Numbered from the stretch's first letter, positions 52,122 to 62,951 are shown. The stretch: DNA of 64,000 bases from an uncultured Bacteroidales bacterium (GCA_944321895.1 CALUNA010000014.1:1-64000); one strand, 5' to 3'. The notes: generated by a model from the letters alone, not told the origin. A program made the numbers and translations.

Positions 52122-52589
52122 ATGAAAAGGCAATGGCAGACATATTTTATGGCTTCTGTGCTGGCGGTTTATTTTCTGTTTGCCGGCATGGGCTGGAATT
52201 TGGTCCGTTTTTGTTGCACGGCGTGCGAACACGCCGGCATAGAGCAGGTTGCTGCCCGTTCGTGTGGCGCAATCCATCATCATTCCGGGCCGGAAGCGTT
52301 GCCGTCAGGGGGTTGCCGCGATTTTGCTTGCTCTGACTTGCAGCATCATACGGAAGAGTGTTGCCATTTGTTGCGTTTGGTTCTGGATAATACGGTTTTG
52401 CAACAGAAACAGAATGTGCCGCCGGTGGCCGAGTTTGTGGTAGCAGCCGATGCGCTGACGCCCGATTCGTTCTGCAATCCGTTTGCATTTCTTGCGCAGG
52501 ACATGCCTGCATGCGCATTTCCGGAATCTATATTTTTCTGTCCACCGGGAAAAGACCTGCTCCCGCGTATTTGCATCTGGATCATTTGA
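52122..52589 (+). CDS. Cys/His-rich small exported protein, function unknown
   Basis: This 155-residue protein has one N-terminal hydrophobic segment (FMASVLAVYFLFAGMG), which reads as a signal or anchor. A body rich in cysteine and histidine follows: RFCCTACEH, SCGAIHHHSG, CRDFACSDLQHHTEECCHLL. These clusters could bind metal. It lies 116 bp upstream of a TonB-dependent receptor gene, in an operon that ends with an HMA-domain protein, so a role in metal handling is inferred. The promoter leaves almost no leader for this start. An in-frame ATG at 52149 is the alternative. No family is recognised with confidence. Confidence 0.7.
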   Translation: MKRQWQTYFMASVLAVYFLFAGMGWNLVRFCCTACEHAGIEQVAARSCGAIHHHSGPEALPSGGCRDFACSDLQHHTEECCHLLRLVLDNTVLQQKQNVPPVAEFVVAADALTPDSFCNPFAFLAQDMPACAFPESIFFCPPGKDLLPRICIWII

Positions 52590-52705
52590 CAGGTTTGTTT
52601 TTTGTCGCCATGGTGTTTGTTCCTGGCGTTTTCCTGTGGCTTTCCTGAAAAAGGAATGCCGTGCTATTTTGCTTTTTACAAACCCAAAAACCTGTTATTG
52701 AAACA

Positions 52706-54907
52706 ATGAGACATTTTATTTTTATGATAATATGCTGCTGTGTGGTTACGGCAGTGCAAGCGCATGTGTGGGGAGTTGTCGTGGATGAGTCCGGTGCCCC
52801 GCTGGTTGGAGCCAATGTGTATTGGGCCGGTACGCAAACCGGTGTGGCTACTGATGCAGATGGGCGTTTTTCGCTTGAGCCTTTGGCCGGGCACGATAAA
52901 ATAGTGGTCAGTTTTGTGTCGTATGTTACCGATACGATTGTTATCAGAGAACATCAGCCCCTGCAAATCCAGATGTTGTCGGAGCTGGAGCTGGCCGAGG
53001 TGGATGTTGCGGCACGCAGAGTGGCTGCGGTAAAGTCGCGCGTGTCGGTGTTCGATACGCAGAAAATCACGGGCGATGAGCTTTGCAAGGCTGCCTGCTG
53101 CAATCTTTCCGAGAGTTTCGAAACCAATGCTTCCGTTGATGTGAATTACAGCGATGCGGCCACCGGTGCCAAGCAAATCCGCCTGCTGGGACTTTCCGGC
53201 CAGTATGTGCAAATGCTGACGGAAAATATCCCGAATTTTCGGGGAATTTCTTCGCCTTACGGTTTGGGATATATTCCCGGCCCCTGGATGGAAAGCATTC
53301 AGATATCCAAAGGCACGGCATCGGTCCTGAACGGTTATGAGGCTTTGACGGGCCAGATAAATGTGGAGTATAAAAAACCGCAGACGAGCGAGAAAGTGGC
53401 CGTCAATCTGTTTGCCAGCGATGCCGCCCGTGCCGAATTGAACGCCCTGGCCGCTTTCGATGTCAATCCTTACGTGAGCACCGGCGTTATGCTGCACGCA
53501 TCCGACGAATTTGCCGAGTGGGACCACAATGGCGATGGTTTTCTGGACATGCCGCGTGTGGCGCAATATAATTTGATAGACCGCTGGTATGTGAAAAAAG
53601 GAGACTATACGGGGCAGATATTTGCCCGCGGGTTGTATGAAAACCGTCGCGGCGGGCAGCTGAAATCCATTTCCGATCCATACCGCATAGATATAGAAAC
53701 AGGCCGTGCCGAACTGTTTATGAAAAACGGTTATGTGTTCGACCATGAAAGCGGTACCAGCATAGGCATCATAACCAATGCGACCTGGCACGACCAGCAT
53801 GCCGTGTACGGCAGGAAAGGCTATGATGGCACGCAATGGAATGCCTATCTGAATGCAATCTTCCAGACAAGCTGGACGGACATGCACAAGCTCAGCACGG
53901 GATTGAGCCTGAACTACGACCGTTATGACGAATGTCTGCGCACCGACACGCTGCATGCCACGGTACGGAATGAGATTGTGCCCGGTGTGTTTGCCGAATA
54001 TACATTCAATTGGAAGGACAAACTGATTTTGTTGGGCGGGCTGCGTGCCGATTATCATAATTTGTATGGCTTTTTTGTGACACCGCGCCTGAATGTGAAA
54101 TATAATCCGTGGGATTTTTTGCATATCCGGGCTTCCGTCGGGAAAGGCTACCGCGCGCCGGCCGTGCTTGCCGAGAACAACAACCTGCTTGCCAGCAGCC
54201 GCGTTATGGAAATTGCCGACGACCTGAAGATGGAAAACGCCTGGAATTATGGCATCAGCCTTACCGGCTATATCCCCATTGCCCGCCGCGAACTGACCTT
54301 GTCGGCCGAATGGTACTATACGGACTTCATTAACCAGATTGTCGTGGATATGGACACCGACCCGCACAAGGTCATCTTTTCCAACCTTTCCGGCCGTTCG
54401 TATGCAAGCAGTGCGCAGATAGAAGCCAACATGGAGGTGTTCAAGGGCTTCACGGCAACCCTGGCCTACCGCCTGACGGATGTCAAGACGACCATTCAGG
54501 GACGTTTGCGTGAAAAGCCGCTGACCAACCGGTTCAAAGGTCTGGCATCGTTATCCTATCAGACACCGCTGAAAAAATGGCAGTTCGATTTTACGGCCCA
54601 GTTCAATGGCGGAGGCCGTCTGCCGGACACTTACTATGTGGCATCGGGAACGGATGGGCAGGAAGTTCCGGCATGGAACGAGACATTTGACCCATACATA
54701 ATATTGAATGCACAGATAACAAAATATTTCAAAACATGGTCTATTTATGCAGGTTCGGAAAATTTGAGTAATTTTGTGCAGTCAAATCCGATAATCGGTG
54801 CGGCGGAGCCTTTTGGTGACATGTTCGATGCCACAATGGTCTGGGGACCAGTGCATGGCAGGAAAATCTATATAGGTTTCCGCTGGTCGCTGGAGCGTGA
54901 GGAATAG
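52706..54907 (+). CDS. TonB-dependent outer membrane receptor
   Basis: This 733-residue receptor has a signal peptide, a carboxypeptidase-regulatory-like domain (VWGVVVDESGAPLVGANVYW) and a plug domain with KAACCNLSESFETNASVDV, LLGLSGQYVQML and GYEALTGQINVEYKKP. A beta-barrel follows, ending in YIGFRWSLEREE. The length is that of siderophore or metal receptors rather than SusC, and there is no SusD partner. The unusual CC pair in the plug and the linked HMA protein suggest a metal or metal-complex substrate, perhaps copper. This is inference. The start at 52706 gives the signal peptide. Confidence 0.9.
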   Translation: MRHFIFMIICCCVVTAVQAHVWGVVVDESGAPLVGANVYWAGTQTGVATDADGRFSLEPLAGHDKIVVSFVSYVTDTIVIREHQPLQIQMLSELELAEVDVAARRVAAVKSRVSVFDTQKITGDELCKAACCNLSESFETNASVDVNYSDAATGAKQIRLLGLSGQYVQMLTENIPNFRGISSPYGLGYIPGPWMESIQISKGTASVLNGYEALTGQINVEYKKPQTSEKVAVNLFASDAARAELNALAAFDVNPYVSTGVMLHASDEFAEWDHNGDGFLDMPRVAQYNLIDRWYVKKGDYTGQIFARGLYENRRGGQLKSISDPYRIDIETGRAELFMKNGYVFDHESGTSIGIITNATWHDQHAVYGRKGYDGTQWNAYLNAIFQTSWTDMHKLSTGLSLNYDRYDECLRTDTLHATVRNEIVPGVFAEYTFNWKDKLILLGGLRADYHNLYGFFVTPRLNVKYNPWDFLHIRASVGKGYRAPAVLAENNNLLASSRVMEIADDLKMENAWNYGISLTGYIPIARRELTLSAEWYYTDFINQIVVDMDTDPHKVIFSNLSGRSYASSAQIEANMEVFKGFTATLAYRLTDVKTTIQGRLREKPLTNRFKGLASLSYQTPLKKWQFDFTAQFNGGGRLPDTYYVASGTDGQEVPAWNETFDPYIILNAQITKYFKTWSIYAGSENLSNFVQSNPIIGAAEPFGDMFDATMVWGPVHGRKIYIGFRWSLEREE

Positions 54908-54941
54908 GCTTTTCTCAGGCTGTCGTATAAATTTGTCAGAT

Positions 54942-57599
54942 ATGGAGTTTTTAAATGAAATTGTAATTGTGTTAAAGCGCAAAACCGGCAAGCTGTTCGC
55001 CATGTTGGGCGTGGCGGCCGTGTTGTCGGGCGGAGCATGTGCGGAACTGGACAGGCTGTCCAACGATACGGGAATCGGAAGTTTCATGGTAGACAGCGTG
55101 TTTACTGCCGGCCTGCAAATGGATGAACCGCAGATTGCCGACAGTGTGTCAACCGTTTTCATCCCGATAGAATTCGGCACTTTTGTCAAAGACACGAACA
55201 TTGTTTTTTCGGCTGTCATTAGTCCGCATCATGGCGCGCAGAAAGTCCTGAATATTAAGCAGGATTCCATTGTGTTCCAGAGCAAGGACGAGAAAGTGTC
55301 GTTTTTCATGGTGGCCGAGAACGGTGAGGCACGGGAGTGGTTTATTGAGTTGACGGAAAAACCACGCAGTTCAGAGAAAGAGATTCTCGGATTCTTCATA
55401 AAATCCCATACACCCGCCGGCGTGCTTGTTTCCGATTCGGCCTATATTGTACCGAACAAGAACAAAGTGCAGATTATTTCGCCGGATGTATCTTTTCCCT
55501 TCACCGTTGTGCCGGACTCCATTGTCCTTTCGGCTGGCGCCCGTCTGGTCACGACCGTCGAGGCTTTGGAATTCCAGACCCTGGACGATGTGCTTGAACT
55601 GAGCGTCATGGCAGAGGATGGTACGACCAAGAACTGGGAAATTTCCGTGATTCTGGGTTATCCAATCTATGATGAAATCAACGGCAGCTTGAGCAATGAG
55701 CAATTGTATCCGCTGAATGTGGATGCGGCCTCGTTGCAGGTCAACTTGCTGGATACGGGAACCAATCGGTACATGCGGTCGGACATAGACTCGGTAGAAA
55801 ACCGGATTACTGTCGTGGTGAAAAAAAATACGACAAAGACCCGTAGCTATTTGCCCGATTTCCCGTTGGACCTGACCATTCGTTTCAATGCCAGACAAGG
55901 CAGCGAGATATTGGGATATGCAATGGGTGATACCTTGACTTTCAATACAATGGATGATGTGCATGCCTTTTACATCTTTGACCGTGTAAACGGCATAAAA
56001 AAACGCTGGAAAATAGGACTGGGCGAATGGCAAAATTCGGAAGCGGAAGTGCTCGACTTTTCTTTGCTGGGCTCTACTCCCGGCAAGATAGAAATTGATG
56101 TGGAAAACATTGAAATAGAGAGTTCGCTCGGGCAAATTATTATTCCGATTCTGGATGGCACGGATTTGTTCCCGTTGCAGTTGAAATCTAAAATAACCGT
56201 TTCGGAATATGCGACGGTAAAAGATTTTTCCGATGGTGTTTATTATAAGTTTGATGAGCTGGGAAGCACGAAAGATTTTAGTGTCGTGGCCGAAGATGGC
56301 ACGGAAAAGCCGTGGTCGATACGGCTGATATTTGCCGGCACATTGAATACGGAAGCCAATGTGGAGAGTTTTGTTGTGACACAGAAAACGACCCCAGCCA
56401 ACAAGCTGACCCTCAATACGACCGGTATCATAGACAAAGCCGCAAAGACGATTACCGTGCAGGTTACGGATTTTTCAGATGACATGCCTCTGCAAATCAA
56501 GGCGGATATGGCCATTTCCTACAAGGCGACCATAGCAGGCAATGACATAACGCAGGACTGGATTACGTTCAATTCTGTTTCCGATACGCATAAAATCACG
56601 GTGCGTTCGCAGGACGAAGCGACAACAAACGAGTGGACATTGCGTCTGGAAGACCTGACGCCCGAAAAGAACAATGCCGTCGAGTTGACCGGTTTTACGG
56701 TTTCCAATGTGGCTTCCGGTTACACTGTCAAGCAACCGAATGTTGACCATGTCAATCGAATCGTGAAAATCAGTGTGACGGAAACCGGTTCCGGAGCCTT
56801 CTCGTTCAAGGCCGCCGCAACGGTGTCGGAGGGCGCAAAACTGTCGGGAGCACTGACCGGAACAAGCGGAAGCCAGCTGTCGTTTGATGCCATAAGCAAC
56901 TCTACGCCTTTCGATCCGAATAATTATACGAAATCGTTCAGCATAACTTCGGAAGATGGTACGAATACGGCCAACTGGACAATTGTCGTTTCGTATGAAC
57001 CCCAATTGGCCAACAGCGACATGAGCATTTGGACAAATGACAAAACCCCCGGCGGAGATTGGGCGAGTGCGAACAATAGTTATGTTACGTTGACGACCAA
57101 AGCAACGGAAGGTAGTAATACGTATGCCAGGTTAGAGGCCAAGAAGGCACCTGTGGTAAGTACTTTTGCTGCCGGTAATTTGTTCCTGGGTTATTTCCAA
57201 ATGAATATCAGCCAAATGAACACGCCCAAGAAAATGACTTATTTCGGCATTCCATTCACGGCCAAGCCGCTTTCGCTGACAACGGACATATATTACACGC
57301 CGGGCGGAAGCACGGACAAAGGTTCCATAGAAATACATTTGCTGCATTATGATGGTCCGGCCGGACAGTTTGAGTATCATACCATAGGCGATGAAGCCAA
57401 TGTGACCGTTGTCGGGCAAGGACGTGCGGAGTTTGGCGCGACAAACGGTTGGGAGACCAAAACGGTCAATGTGGTATATACCTCTGACCTGTTGCCGACA
57501 CACATCCATGTGGCCTACAGCACGAGCTATCAGGGCGACCAGCTGGTAGGCGATGTGGGGAGCCTGATGTATGTGGATAATGTTAAATTGAATTATTAA
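54942..57599 (+). CDS. Large surface lipoprotein with DUF5018-like repeats and PCMD domain
   Basis: This lipoprotein of about 885 residues has the lipobox LSGGAC. At least five repeated beta-sandwich units of about 90-110 residues each end in a strand pattern like VMAEDGTTKNWEISV, VVAEDGTEKPWSIRL and ITSEDGTNTANWTIVV, as in DUF5018. The last 200 residues (DMSIWTNDKTPGGDWAS to MYVDNVKLNY) match the PCMD putative carbohydrate-binding fold. It probably extends from the cell surface beside the receptor. The start is uncertain: ATG 54942 or a GTG closer to the lipobox. The function is unknown. Confidence 0.75.
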   Translation: MEFLNEIVIVLKRKTGKLFAMLGVAAVLSGGACAELDRLSNDTGIGSFMVDSVFTAGLQMDEPQIADSVSTVFIPIEFGTFVKDTNIVFSAVISPHHGAQKVLNIKQDSIVFQSKDEKVSFFMVAENGEAREWFIELTEKPRSSEKEILGFFIKSHTPAGVLVSDSAYIVPNKNKVQIISPDVSFPFTVVPDSIVLSAGARLVTTVEALEFQTLDDVLELSVMAEDGTTKNWEISVILGYPIYDEINGSLSNEQLYPLNVDAASLQVNLLDTGTNRYMRSDIDSVENRITVVVKKNTTKTRSYLPDFPLDLTIRFNARQGSEILGYAMGDTLTFNTMDDVHAFYIFDRVNGIKKRWKIGLGEWQNSEAEVLDFSLLGSTPGKIEIDVENIEIESSLGQIIIPILDGTDLFPLQLKSKITVSEYATVKDFSDGVYYKFDELGSTKDFSVVAEDGTEKPWSIRLIFAGTLNTEANVESFVVTQKTTPANKLTLNTTGIIDKAAKTITVQVTDFSDDMPLQIKADMAISYKATIAGNDITQDWITFNSVSDTHKITVRSQDEATTNEWTLRLEDLTPEKNNAVELTGFTVSNVASGYTVKQPNVDHVNRIVKISVTETGSGAFSFKAAATVSEGAKLSGALTGTSGSQLSFDAISNSTPFDPNNYTKSFSITSEDGTNTANWTIVVSYEPQLANSDMSIWTNDKTPGGDWASANNSYVTLTTKATEGSNTYARLEAKKAPVVSTFAAGNLFLGYFQMNISQMNTPKKMTYFGIPFTAKPLSLTTDIYYTPGGSTDKGSIEIHLLHYDGPAGQFEYHTIGDEANVTVVGQGRAEFGATNGWETKTVNVVYTSDLLPTHIHVAYSTSYQGDQLVGDVGSLMYVDNVKLNY

Positions 57600-57603
57600 G
57601 GCT

Positions 57604-58446
57604 ATGCGGAAAATAATAATATTATTATTGACAGGAGGAATGTTGTGTTTCGCTCCGGTCGTTTCGGCTGAGAATTTCTGGAGAAACCTCAGTTTCAATA
57701 CCTTTGGCGTGCAAATCGGCACGGATGTCGGTGGTGCCTTGCCTACCAAGTTGGAGTTTATCCCGAAAGTGTTCCGCCCATATCCGAAAATGTACATGTC
57801 CATAGGTGCCAGGACTTCCATCTCGCTGGCTCCCGGTTGGGATTTGGGACTGGAAGCCAACTACAAGACGGTGGAAATGTCGGCTGATGCCTTGGTGGAA
57901 AACCAGTTGGCCTTTGCCCCGAACGTAGATGTGGAGACAGGACTGGTTCAGGGCTATCTGAAGCAGTATTTTTCCGGTCAGGCAACCATGAACATGTCGT
58001 TCACCATGCTGGAAATTCCCGTGTATGCAAAATATATATTCCCGAATGCCAAAGACAAGATACTGTTTGGCGGCTATGGGGCATGGGTTATGCGCGCAAC
58101 ATTTGTGACGGATCCGCAGGTGGGTTATACGGGTTCTGCTCCTGACAAGGTCGATGTCGTTATCCAGGCTCCTTCCGATGTTACCCGCATGGATTTTTCC
58201 CGTTTTACGTCCAACTGGGATGCCGGCATCATGTTCGGCTATGAGCGCGAAGTGTATCAGCGTATCAACATAGGCTTGCGCGTGTATGCCGGTTTCAAGG
58301 ATATTTTCCAGCGTGACATTTTCCCGAATGATGATTCCGTGGACAAGATTCTGGAATACAATATGACACACATGCGTGGTTCCTTGACTATCAGTTACGA
58401 TTTGTTCCGCACGCATTCATGGTGGAGAGACAGGAAGAATCCCTGA
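57604..58446 (+). CDS. Outer membrane beta-barrel protein (porin-like)
   Basis: This 280-residue protein has a signal peptide (IIILLLTGGMLCFAPVVSA) and alternating amphipathic strands such as LGLEANYKTVEMSA, MLEIPVYAKYIF and INIGLRVYAGFKDIF. This pattern fits the OMP_b-brl_2 family of eight- to ten-stranded barrels. It starts 4 bp after the PCMD lipoprotein stop, so the two are translated from one transcript. It may assist surface assembly of the receptor system. No specific substrate can be assigned. Confidence 0.8.
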   Translation: MRKIIILLLTGGMLCFAPVVSAENFWRNLSFNTFGVQIGTDVGGALPTKLEFIPKVFRPYPKMYMSIGARTSISLAPGWDLGLEANYKTVEMSADALVENQLAFAPNVDVETGLVQGYLKQYFSGQATMNMSFTMLEIPVYAKYIFPNAKDKILFGGYGAWVMRATFVTDPQVGYTGSAPDKVDVVIQAPSDVTRMDFSRFTSNWDAGIMFGYEREVYQRINIGLRVYAGFKDIFQRDIFPNDDSVDKILEYNMTHMRGSLTISYDLFRTHSWWRDRKNP

Positions 58447-58492
58447 TTTTACGGAAATGATATTTCTGAATTTGTAACCGAAACGATTATAT

Positions 58493-58822
58493 ATGAAAAA
58501 TGTATTTGTGGTATTGCTGGTTGTTTTTGGCATTACATCGTTCAATGTAGCTGCTGCCAAAAGAAACAACCGTGAAACAGTCGTGTTCAGCGTCCCGATG
58601 GATTGCCAGGGCTGTGTGGACAAAATAGAACACAACATTGCTTTTGAGAAAGGCGTTACGGCGCTGGACATCGATTTTGAGCGGCAACAGGTTTCCGTGA
58701 CCTATAACGTGACAAAAACAACCCCGGAGCTGCTGTCTGAAGCTTTTAGGAAAATAGGGAAAGATTGCCGGATTATCAGTAGCACCGTTACGGATGAGAC
58801 GGAGAAACCGGAAGGGGAGTGA
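58493..58822 (+). CDS. Exported HMA-domain metal-binding protein
   Basis: This 109-residue protein has a signal peptide (VFVVLLVVFGITSFNVAAA) and one heavy-metal-associated domain. The CxxC metal site is in PMDCQGCVDKIEHN near residues 39-42, followed by the ferredoxin-like pattern GVTALDIDFERQQVSVTYN. HMA domains bind Cu(I) or other soft metals. An exported single-domain version linked to a TonB-dependent receptor suggests a periplasmic metal carrier. It is the last gene of this operon. Confidence 0.88.
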   Translation: MKNVFVVLLVVFGITSFNVAAAKRNNRETVVFSVPMDCQGCVDKIEHNIAFEKGVTALDIDFERQQVSVTYNVTKTTPELLSEAFRKIGKDCRIISSTVTDETEKPEGE

Positions 58823-58908
58823 TGCCTTCTGGAAACCTGAATCGGTATTCAATAAAAAACGGTAACTTTTTTCTGAAGGGAAACAAGGCAAAATCAATCC
58901 TTTTTTTG

Positions 58909-58916
58909 TACCTTTG
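58909..58916 (+). promoter_or_regulatory. -7 box TACCTTTG for lysS
   Basis: It matches TAnnTTTG and lies 24 bases before the ATG at 58941. It overlaps the longer open frame and so rejects an earlier start. Confidence 0.65.
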
Positions 58917-58940
58917 CCGTTTTCAATAAAACTATTGCAA

Positions 58941-60476
58941 ATGGAACTGAATGAACAAGAAGCGATTCGCAGAAACAGTCTGGTGCAGTTGCGTTCTATG
59001 GGCATAGAACCTTATCCTGCAGCAGAATACAAGGTAACACATTATTCAACGGATATCAAGGCGGATTTCAAGGATGAAGACACCGGGACACCGGCAGTGA
59101 TTGCTGGCCGTCTGATGAGCCGCCGCATCATGGGCAAGGCCTCTTTCATAGAAATACAGGATTCCAAGGGCCGCATTCAGGTCTATGTCAGCCGCGATGA
59201 CATAAACACGCCGGAACAGCCGGAAATGTACAATGTCGTTTTCAAGAAACTGCTCGATATAGGTGATTTTATTGGGATAAAAGGTTTCATATTCCGTACC
59301 CAGATGGGAGAAATAAGTATCCATGCGCAGGAATTGACCGTCTTGAGCAAATCCTTGCGTCCGCTCCCGATTGTGAAATACAAGGATGGCGTCGCATATG
59401 ATGCGTTTGACGATCCCGAACAACGTTATCGCCAGCGTTATGTCGATCTGGTAGTGAATGATGGCGTAAAAGAGACATTCCGCAAACGCACCCGGATATA
59501 CCAGTCAATGCGTGAATATTTCAACTCATATGGCTACATGGAGGTGGAAACACCTATTCTTCAGTCGATTCCGGGAGGTGCGGCCGCCCGCCCGTTCATC
59601 ACACATCATAATGCGTTGGACATCCCGCTTTATTTGCGCATTGCAGATGAACTTTACTTGAAACGTCTTATCGTAGGCGGATTCGAGGGTGTGTATGAAT
59701 TTTCCAAGAATTTCCGCAACGAGGGAATGGACCGTACGCACAATCCGGAGTTTACCTGCATGGAAATTTATGTTTCCTACAAGGATTACAACTGGATGAT
59801 GGATTTTACCGAAAGGATGCTTGAAAAAATAAGTCTGGATGTAAACGGTACCACCCGGGTTCAGGTAGGCGAAAACCTGATAGACTTCAAGGCGCCTTAC
59901 AAACGCGTGACCATGATTGATTCCATACGTGAATTTACGGGAATAGACATTTCAGGGATGGATGAAGCCCAGTTGCGCGATGTCTGCAAACAGTTGCATA
60001 TCGAGGTTGACGAGACCATGGGCAAGGGCAAGCTCATTGATGAGATTTTTGGCGAGAAGTGTGAGGGCAATTACATTCAGCCGACCTTTATAATCGATTA
60101 TCCTGTGGAAATGAGCCCGCTGACCAAGAAACACCGTTCAAATCCGGCTCTGACCGAGCGTTTTGAATTAATGGTCAACGGAAAAGAGCTGGCAAATGCC
60201 TATTCGGAACTGAACGACCCGATAGACCAGCTGGAACGTTTCCAGGAACAGTTGCGCTTGAGCGAAAAAGGAGATGATGAGGCCATGTTCATTGACATGG
60301 ACTTTGTGCGTGCCCTGGAATATGGTATGCCGCCGACATCGGGCATGGGCATCGGAATGGACAGGCTGGTTATGTTGCTTACAGGACAGCAGACGATTCA
60401 GGAAGTGCTCTTTTTCCCGCAAATGAAGCCTGAAAAAAGCAACAGGAAGGAAGATGCACCAGAAGAAAATAATTAA
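58941..60476 (+). CDS. lysS: Lysine--tRNA ligase (class II)
   Basis: This 511-residue enzyme has an N-terminal OB-fold anticodon-binding domain ([22 protein letters not shown]). Class II motifs follow: motif 2 in [19 protein letters not shown] and motif 3 in [15 protein letters not shown]. Both distinguish LysRS from AspRS and AsnRS. The length is normal. gpsA follows after 17 bp. Confidence 0.96.
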   Translation: MELNEQEAIRRNSLVQLRSMGIEPYPAAEYKVTHYSTDIKADFKDEDTGTPAVIAGRLMSRRIMGKASFIEIQDSKGRIQVYVSRDDINTPEQPEMYNVVFKKLLDIGDFIGIKGFIFRTQMGEISIHAQELTVLSKSLRPLPIVKYKDGVAYDAFDDPEQRYRQRYVDLVVNDGVKETFRKRTRIYQSMREYFNSYGYMEVETPILQSIPGGAAARPFITHHNALDIPLYLRIADELYLKRLIVGGFEGVYEFSKNFRNEGMDRTHNPEFTCMEIYVSYKDYNWMMDFTERMLEKISLDVNGTTRVQVGENLIDFKAPYKRVTMIDSIREFTGIDISGMDEAQLRDVCKQLHIEVDETMGKGKLIDEIFGEKCEGNYIQPTFIIDYPVEMSPLTKKHRSNPALTERFELMVNGKELANAYSELNDPIDQLERFQEQLRLSEKGDDEAMFIDMDFVRALEYGMPPTSGMGIGMDRLVMLLTGQQTIQEVLFFPQMKPEKSNRKEDAPEENN

Positions 60477-60493
60477 CCTAATCTCGTACGGAC

Positions 60494-61492
60494 ATGTATT
60501 GTACTGATAAGCGAATCGCGGTTCTGGGCGGAGGCAGCTGGGCTACGGCCATAGCGAAAATCGTTCTGACGAATGTGGAATCCATCAACTGGTATATGCG
60601 TCGTCAGGATCAGATTGATGAGTTTATCCGGCTGAGCAAAAATCCATCTTATTTGACGGCAACAAAATTCGACACCAGCAAAATCACTTTTACAAGCGAT
60701 ATCAACGAGCTGGTGAAAACATCCGATATTCTTATTTTTGCCATCCCATCTCCATTCCTGAAACAGCATATCAAAAAGTTGCGGCGTAAAATCAACAAAA
60801 AAATCATTGTTTCGGCCATTAAGGGCATGGTGCCGGATGAAAACATGATTGTTTCCGACTATTTCCATGTTGTCCATGGCGTTCCCATGGAAAATATTGC
60901 CGTGCTGGCCGGTCCGTGCCATGCGGAAGAGGTGGCCTTGGAACGCCTTTCATACCTGACCATTGGCTGTCAGGACCGGGAAAAATCGCGTGAAATTGCA
61001 CAGTGCATGACAACGCCGTTTGTGCGCACCAACATAAGCGATGACATACATGGACTGGAATACTCATCAGTCATGAAAAATATCTATTCGGTTGCGGCCG
61101 GCATTTGCCATGGACTGAAATATGGAGACAATTTCCAGGCCGTGCTGATTTCCAACGCCATTCAGGAAATCAACCGGTTTTCATATGCCACCAATCATGG
61201 ACATCGGGATATCAACGAATCGGCCTATCTGGGCGATTTGCTGGTAACCGCATATTCCAAATTCAGCCGTAACCGTTTGTTCGGCAGCATGATAGGCAAG
61301 GGCTATTCGGTAAAAACCGCCCAAATGGAAATGGAAATGATTGCCGAGGGTTATTATGCAACCAAATGTATTTATGAATTAAACGAGAAATTCCAGGTCA
61401 GCATGCCAATTGTGGATGCCGTATATAATATTCTGTATAATCGTTGCTCACCGACATTGGAAATCCGCAAATTGACGGAAAAACTGGCTTGA
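60494..61492 (+). CDS. gpsA: Glycerol-3-phosphate dehydrogenase [NAD(P)+]
   Basis: This 332-residue enzyme makes sn-glycerol 3-phosphate for phospholipid synthesis. The nucleotide-binding loop is VLGGGSWATAIAK near residue 10. The remaining family blocks are FAIPSPFL, SAIKGM, LAGPCHAEEV, the catalytic lysine in SSVMKNIYSVAAGI, and NESAYLGDLLVTAYSKFSRN. It follows lysS within 17 bp. Confidence 0.95.
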   Translation: MYCTDKRIAVLGGGSWATAIAKIVLTNVESINWYMRRQDQIDEFIRLSKNPSYLTATKFDTSKITFTSDINELVKTSDILIFAIPSPFLKQHIKKLRRKINKKIIVSAIKGMVPDENMIVSDYFHVVHGVPMENIAVLAGPCHAEEVALERLSYLTIGCQDREKSREIAQCMTTPFVRTNISDDIHGLEYSSVMKNIYSVAAGICHGLKYGDNFQAVLISNAIQEINRFSYATNHGHRDINESAYLGDLLVTAYSKFSRNRLFGSMIGKGYSVKTAQMEMEMIAEGYYATKCIYELNEKFQVSMPIVDAVYNILYNRCSPTLEIRKLTEKLA

Positions 61493-61595
61493 TGAAATCT
61501 TGGACAACAATTGACAACATAAAATACTAATAACTCAATCCCGGAACCTTTCTGCCGGTGGAATCATGTAATTCTTAAAAAGTGAAAGACATAAC

Positions 61596-62930
61596 ATGGA
61601 TATTAGATTGACAATTGACAAAACGTATGGCTTCGTTTCAAAAGAAGCGGTGGCCGGTTATGAGGCAGAAGTTGCCAAATGCCAGGAAATGTTACACCAG
61701 GGAACCGGAAAAGGAAATGATTTTCTGGGTTGGCTGAACTTGCCTGCAGAAATAACGGATGAGCATCTGGCCGACATAGAAACAACTGCAAAATTGTTGC
61801 GTGACAATTGTGAAGTGATAGTTGTTATCGGCATCGGGGGTAGCTACCTGGGTGCAAAGGCAGTGAACGATGCCTTGTCCAGTTCGTTTGCATGGCTGGA
61901 GCAGCACAAGCCTGTTATTGTGTATGCCGGACAAAATATTGGTGAAGACTATCTGTTTGAACTGCAGCAACTGTTGAAGAACAGGAAATTCGGCATAATC
62001 TCCATATCCAAATCGGGAACAACGACCGAGCCGGCTCTGGCATTCCGTCTGCTGAAGACTCAATTGGAAGAGCAGCAGGGAAAAGCGGCAGCGAAAGATT
62101 TGATTGTTTGTATTACGGATAAAGCCCGCGGTGCCTTGCGTACATTGGCGACCCAGGAAGGATATAAAACGTTTGTGATAGAGGACAATATCGGTGGCCG
62201 TTTTTCTGTATTGTCACCGGTGGGTCTGCTGCCGATAGCCTGTGCCGGTTTTGATGTACGCCAACTGGTGGCCGGCGCATTGCGCATGCAGAAAGTGTGC
62301 GGTCAGGAAACAGCATTTGAACAAAATCCTGCAGCCCAATATGCGGCAGTCCGCAATGAGTTGTATCGTTCCGGCAAGAAGATAGAAATCCTTGTGAACT
62401 TCCACCCGAAATTGCATTATGTTTCCGAGTGGTGGAAACAGTTGTATGGCGAGAGTGAAGGCAAGGAACATAAGGGTATATTCCCCGCTTCTGTTGATTT
62501 TACAACGGATCTGCATTCCATGGGACAATGGATTCAGGAAGGTGAACGTATCATATTTGAGACGGTTATCAGTGTAGCCGAACCCAACCATACGGTTATG
62601 TTCCCGCACAATGATGCCAATTTGGATGGACTTAACTTCCTGGCAGGCAAGCGTGTTGATGAAGTGAATAAGATGGCGGAGCTGGGTACCATGTTGGCAC
62701 ATGTGGATGGTGGCGTTCCTAATCTTCGGATAGAATTGCCAAAACTGAATGAGTATTATTTGGGACAGTTGATTTACTTCTTTGAAAAAGCCTGTGGTAT
62801 CAGCGGTTATTTGCTCGGAGTGAACCCGTTTGACCAGCCTGGAGTTGAGGCTTATAAGAAAAATATGTTTGCTTTGCTGGAAAAACCTGGTTATGAAGAA
62901 GCCACCAAGGCTATCAAATCGCGTTTGTAG
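61596..62930 (+). CDS. pgi: Glucose-6-phosphate isomerase
   Basis: This 444-residue glycolytic enzyme interconverts glucose 6-phosphate and fructose 6-phosphate. Motifs are [42 protein letters not shown] and the C-terminal [19 protein letters not shown]. It is the shorter type of bacterial PGI (about 445 residues rather than 550). It ends the lysS-gpsA-pgi group. Confidence 0.96.
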   Translation: MDIRLTIDKTYGFVSKEAVAGYEAEVAKCQEMLHQGTGKGNDFLGWLNLPAEITDEHLADIETTAKLLRDNCEVIVVIGIGGSYLGAKAVNDALSSSFAWLEQHKPVIVYAGQNIGEDYLFELQQLLKNRKFGIISISKSGTTTEPALAFRLLKTQLEEQQGKAAAKDLIVCITDKARGALRTLATQEGYKTFVIEDNIGGRFSVLSPVGLLPIACAGFDVRQLVAGALRMQKVCGQETAFEQNPAAQYAAVRNELYRSGKKIEILVNFHPKLHYVSEWWKQLYGESEGKEHKGIFPASVDFTTDLHSMGQWIQEGERIIFETVISVAEPNHTVMFPHNDANLDGLNFLAGKRVDEVNKMAELGTMLAHVDGGVPNLRIELPKLNEYYLGQLIYFFEKACGISGYLLGVNPFDQPGVEAYKKNMFALLEKPGYEEATKAIKSRL

Positions 62931-62951
62931 GAAACGTCTGTAAGGTTTATG

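Noticed and set aside
52676-54367. 563-residue open frame on the minus strand
   Set aside because: Antisense to the TonB-dependent receptor, whose motifs are clear. No motif in the shadow.
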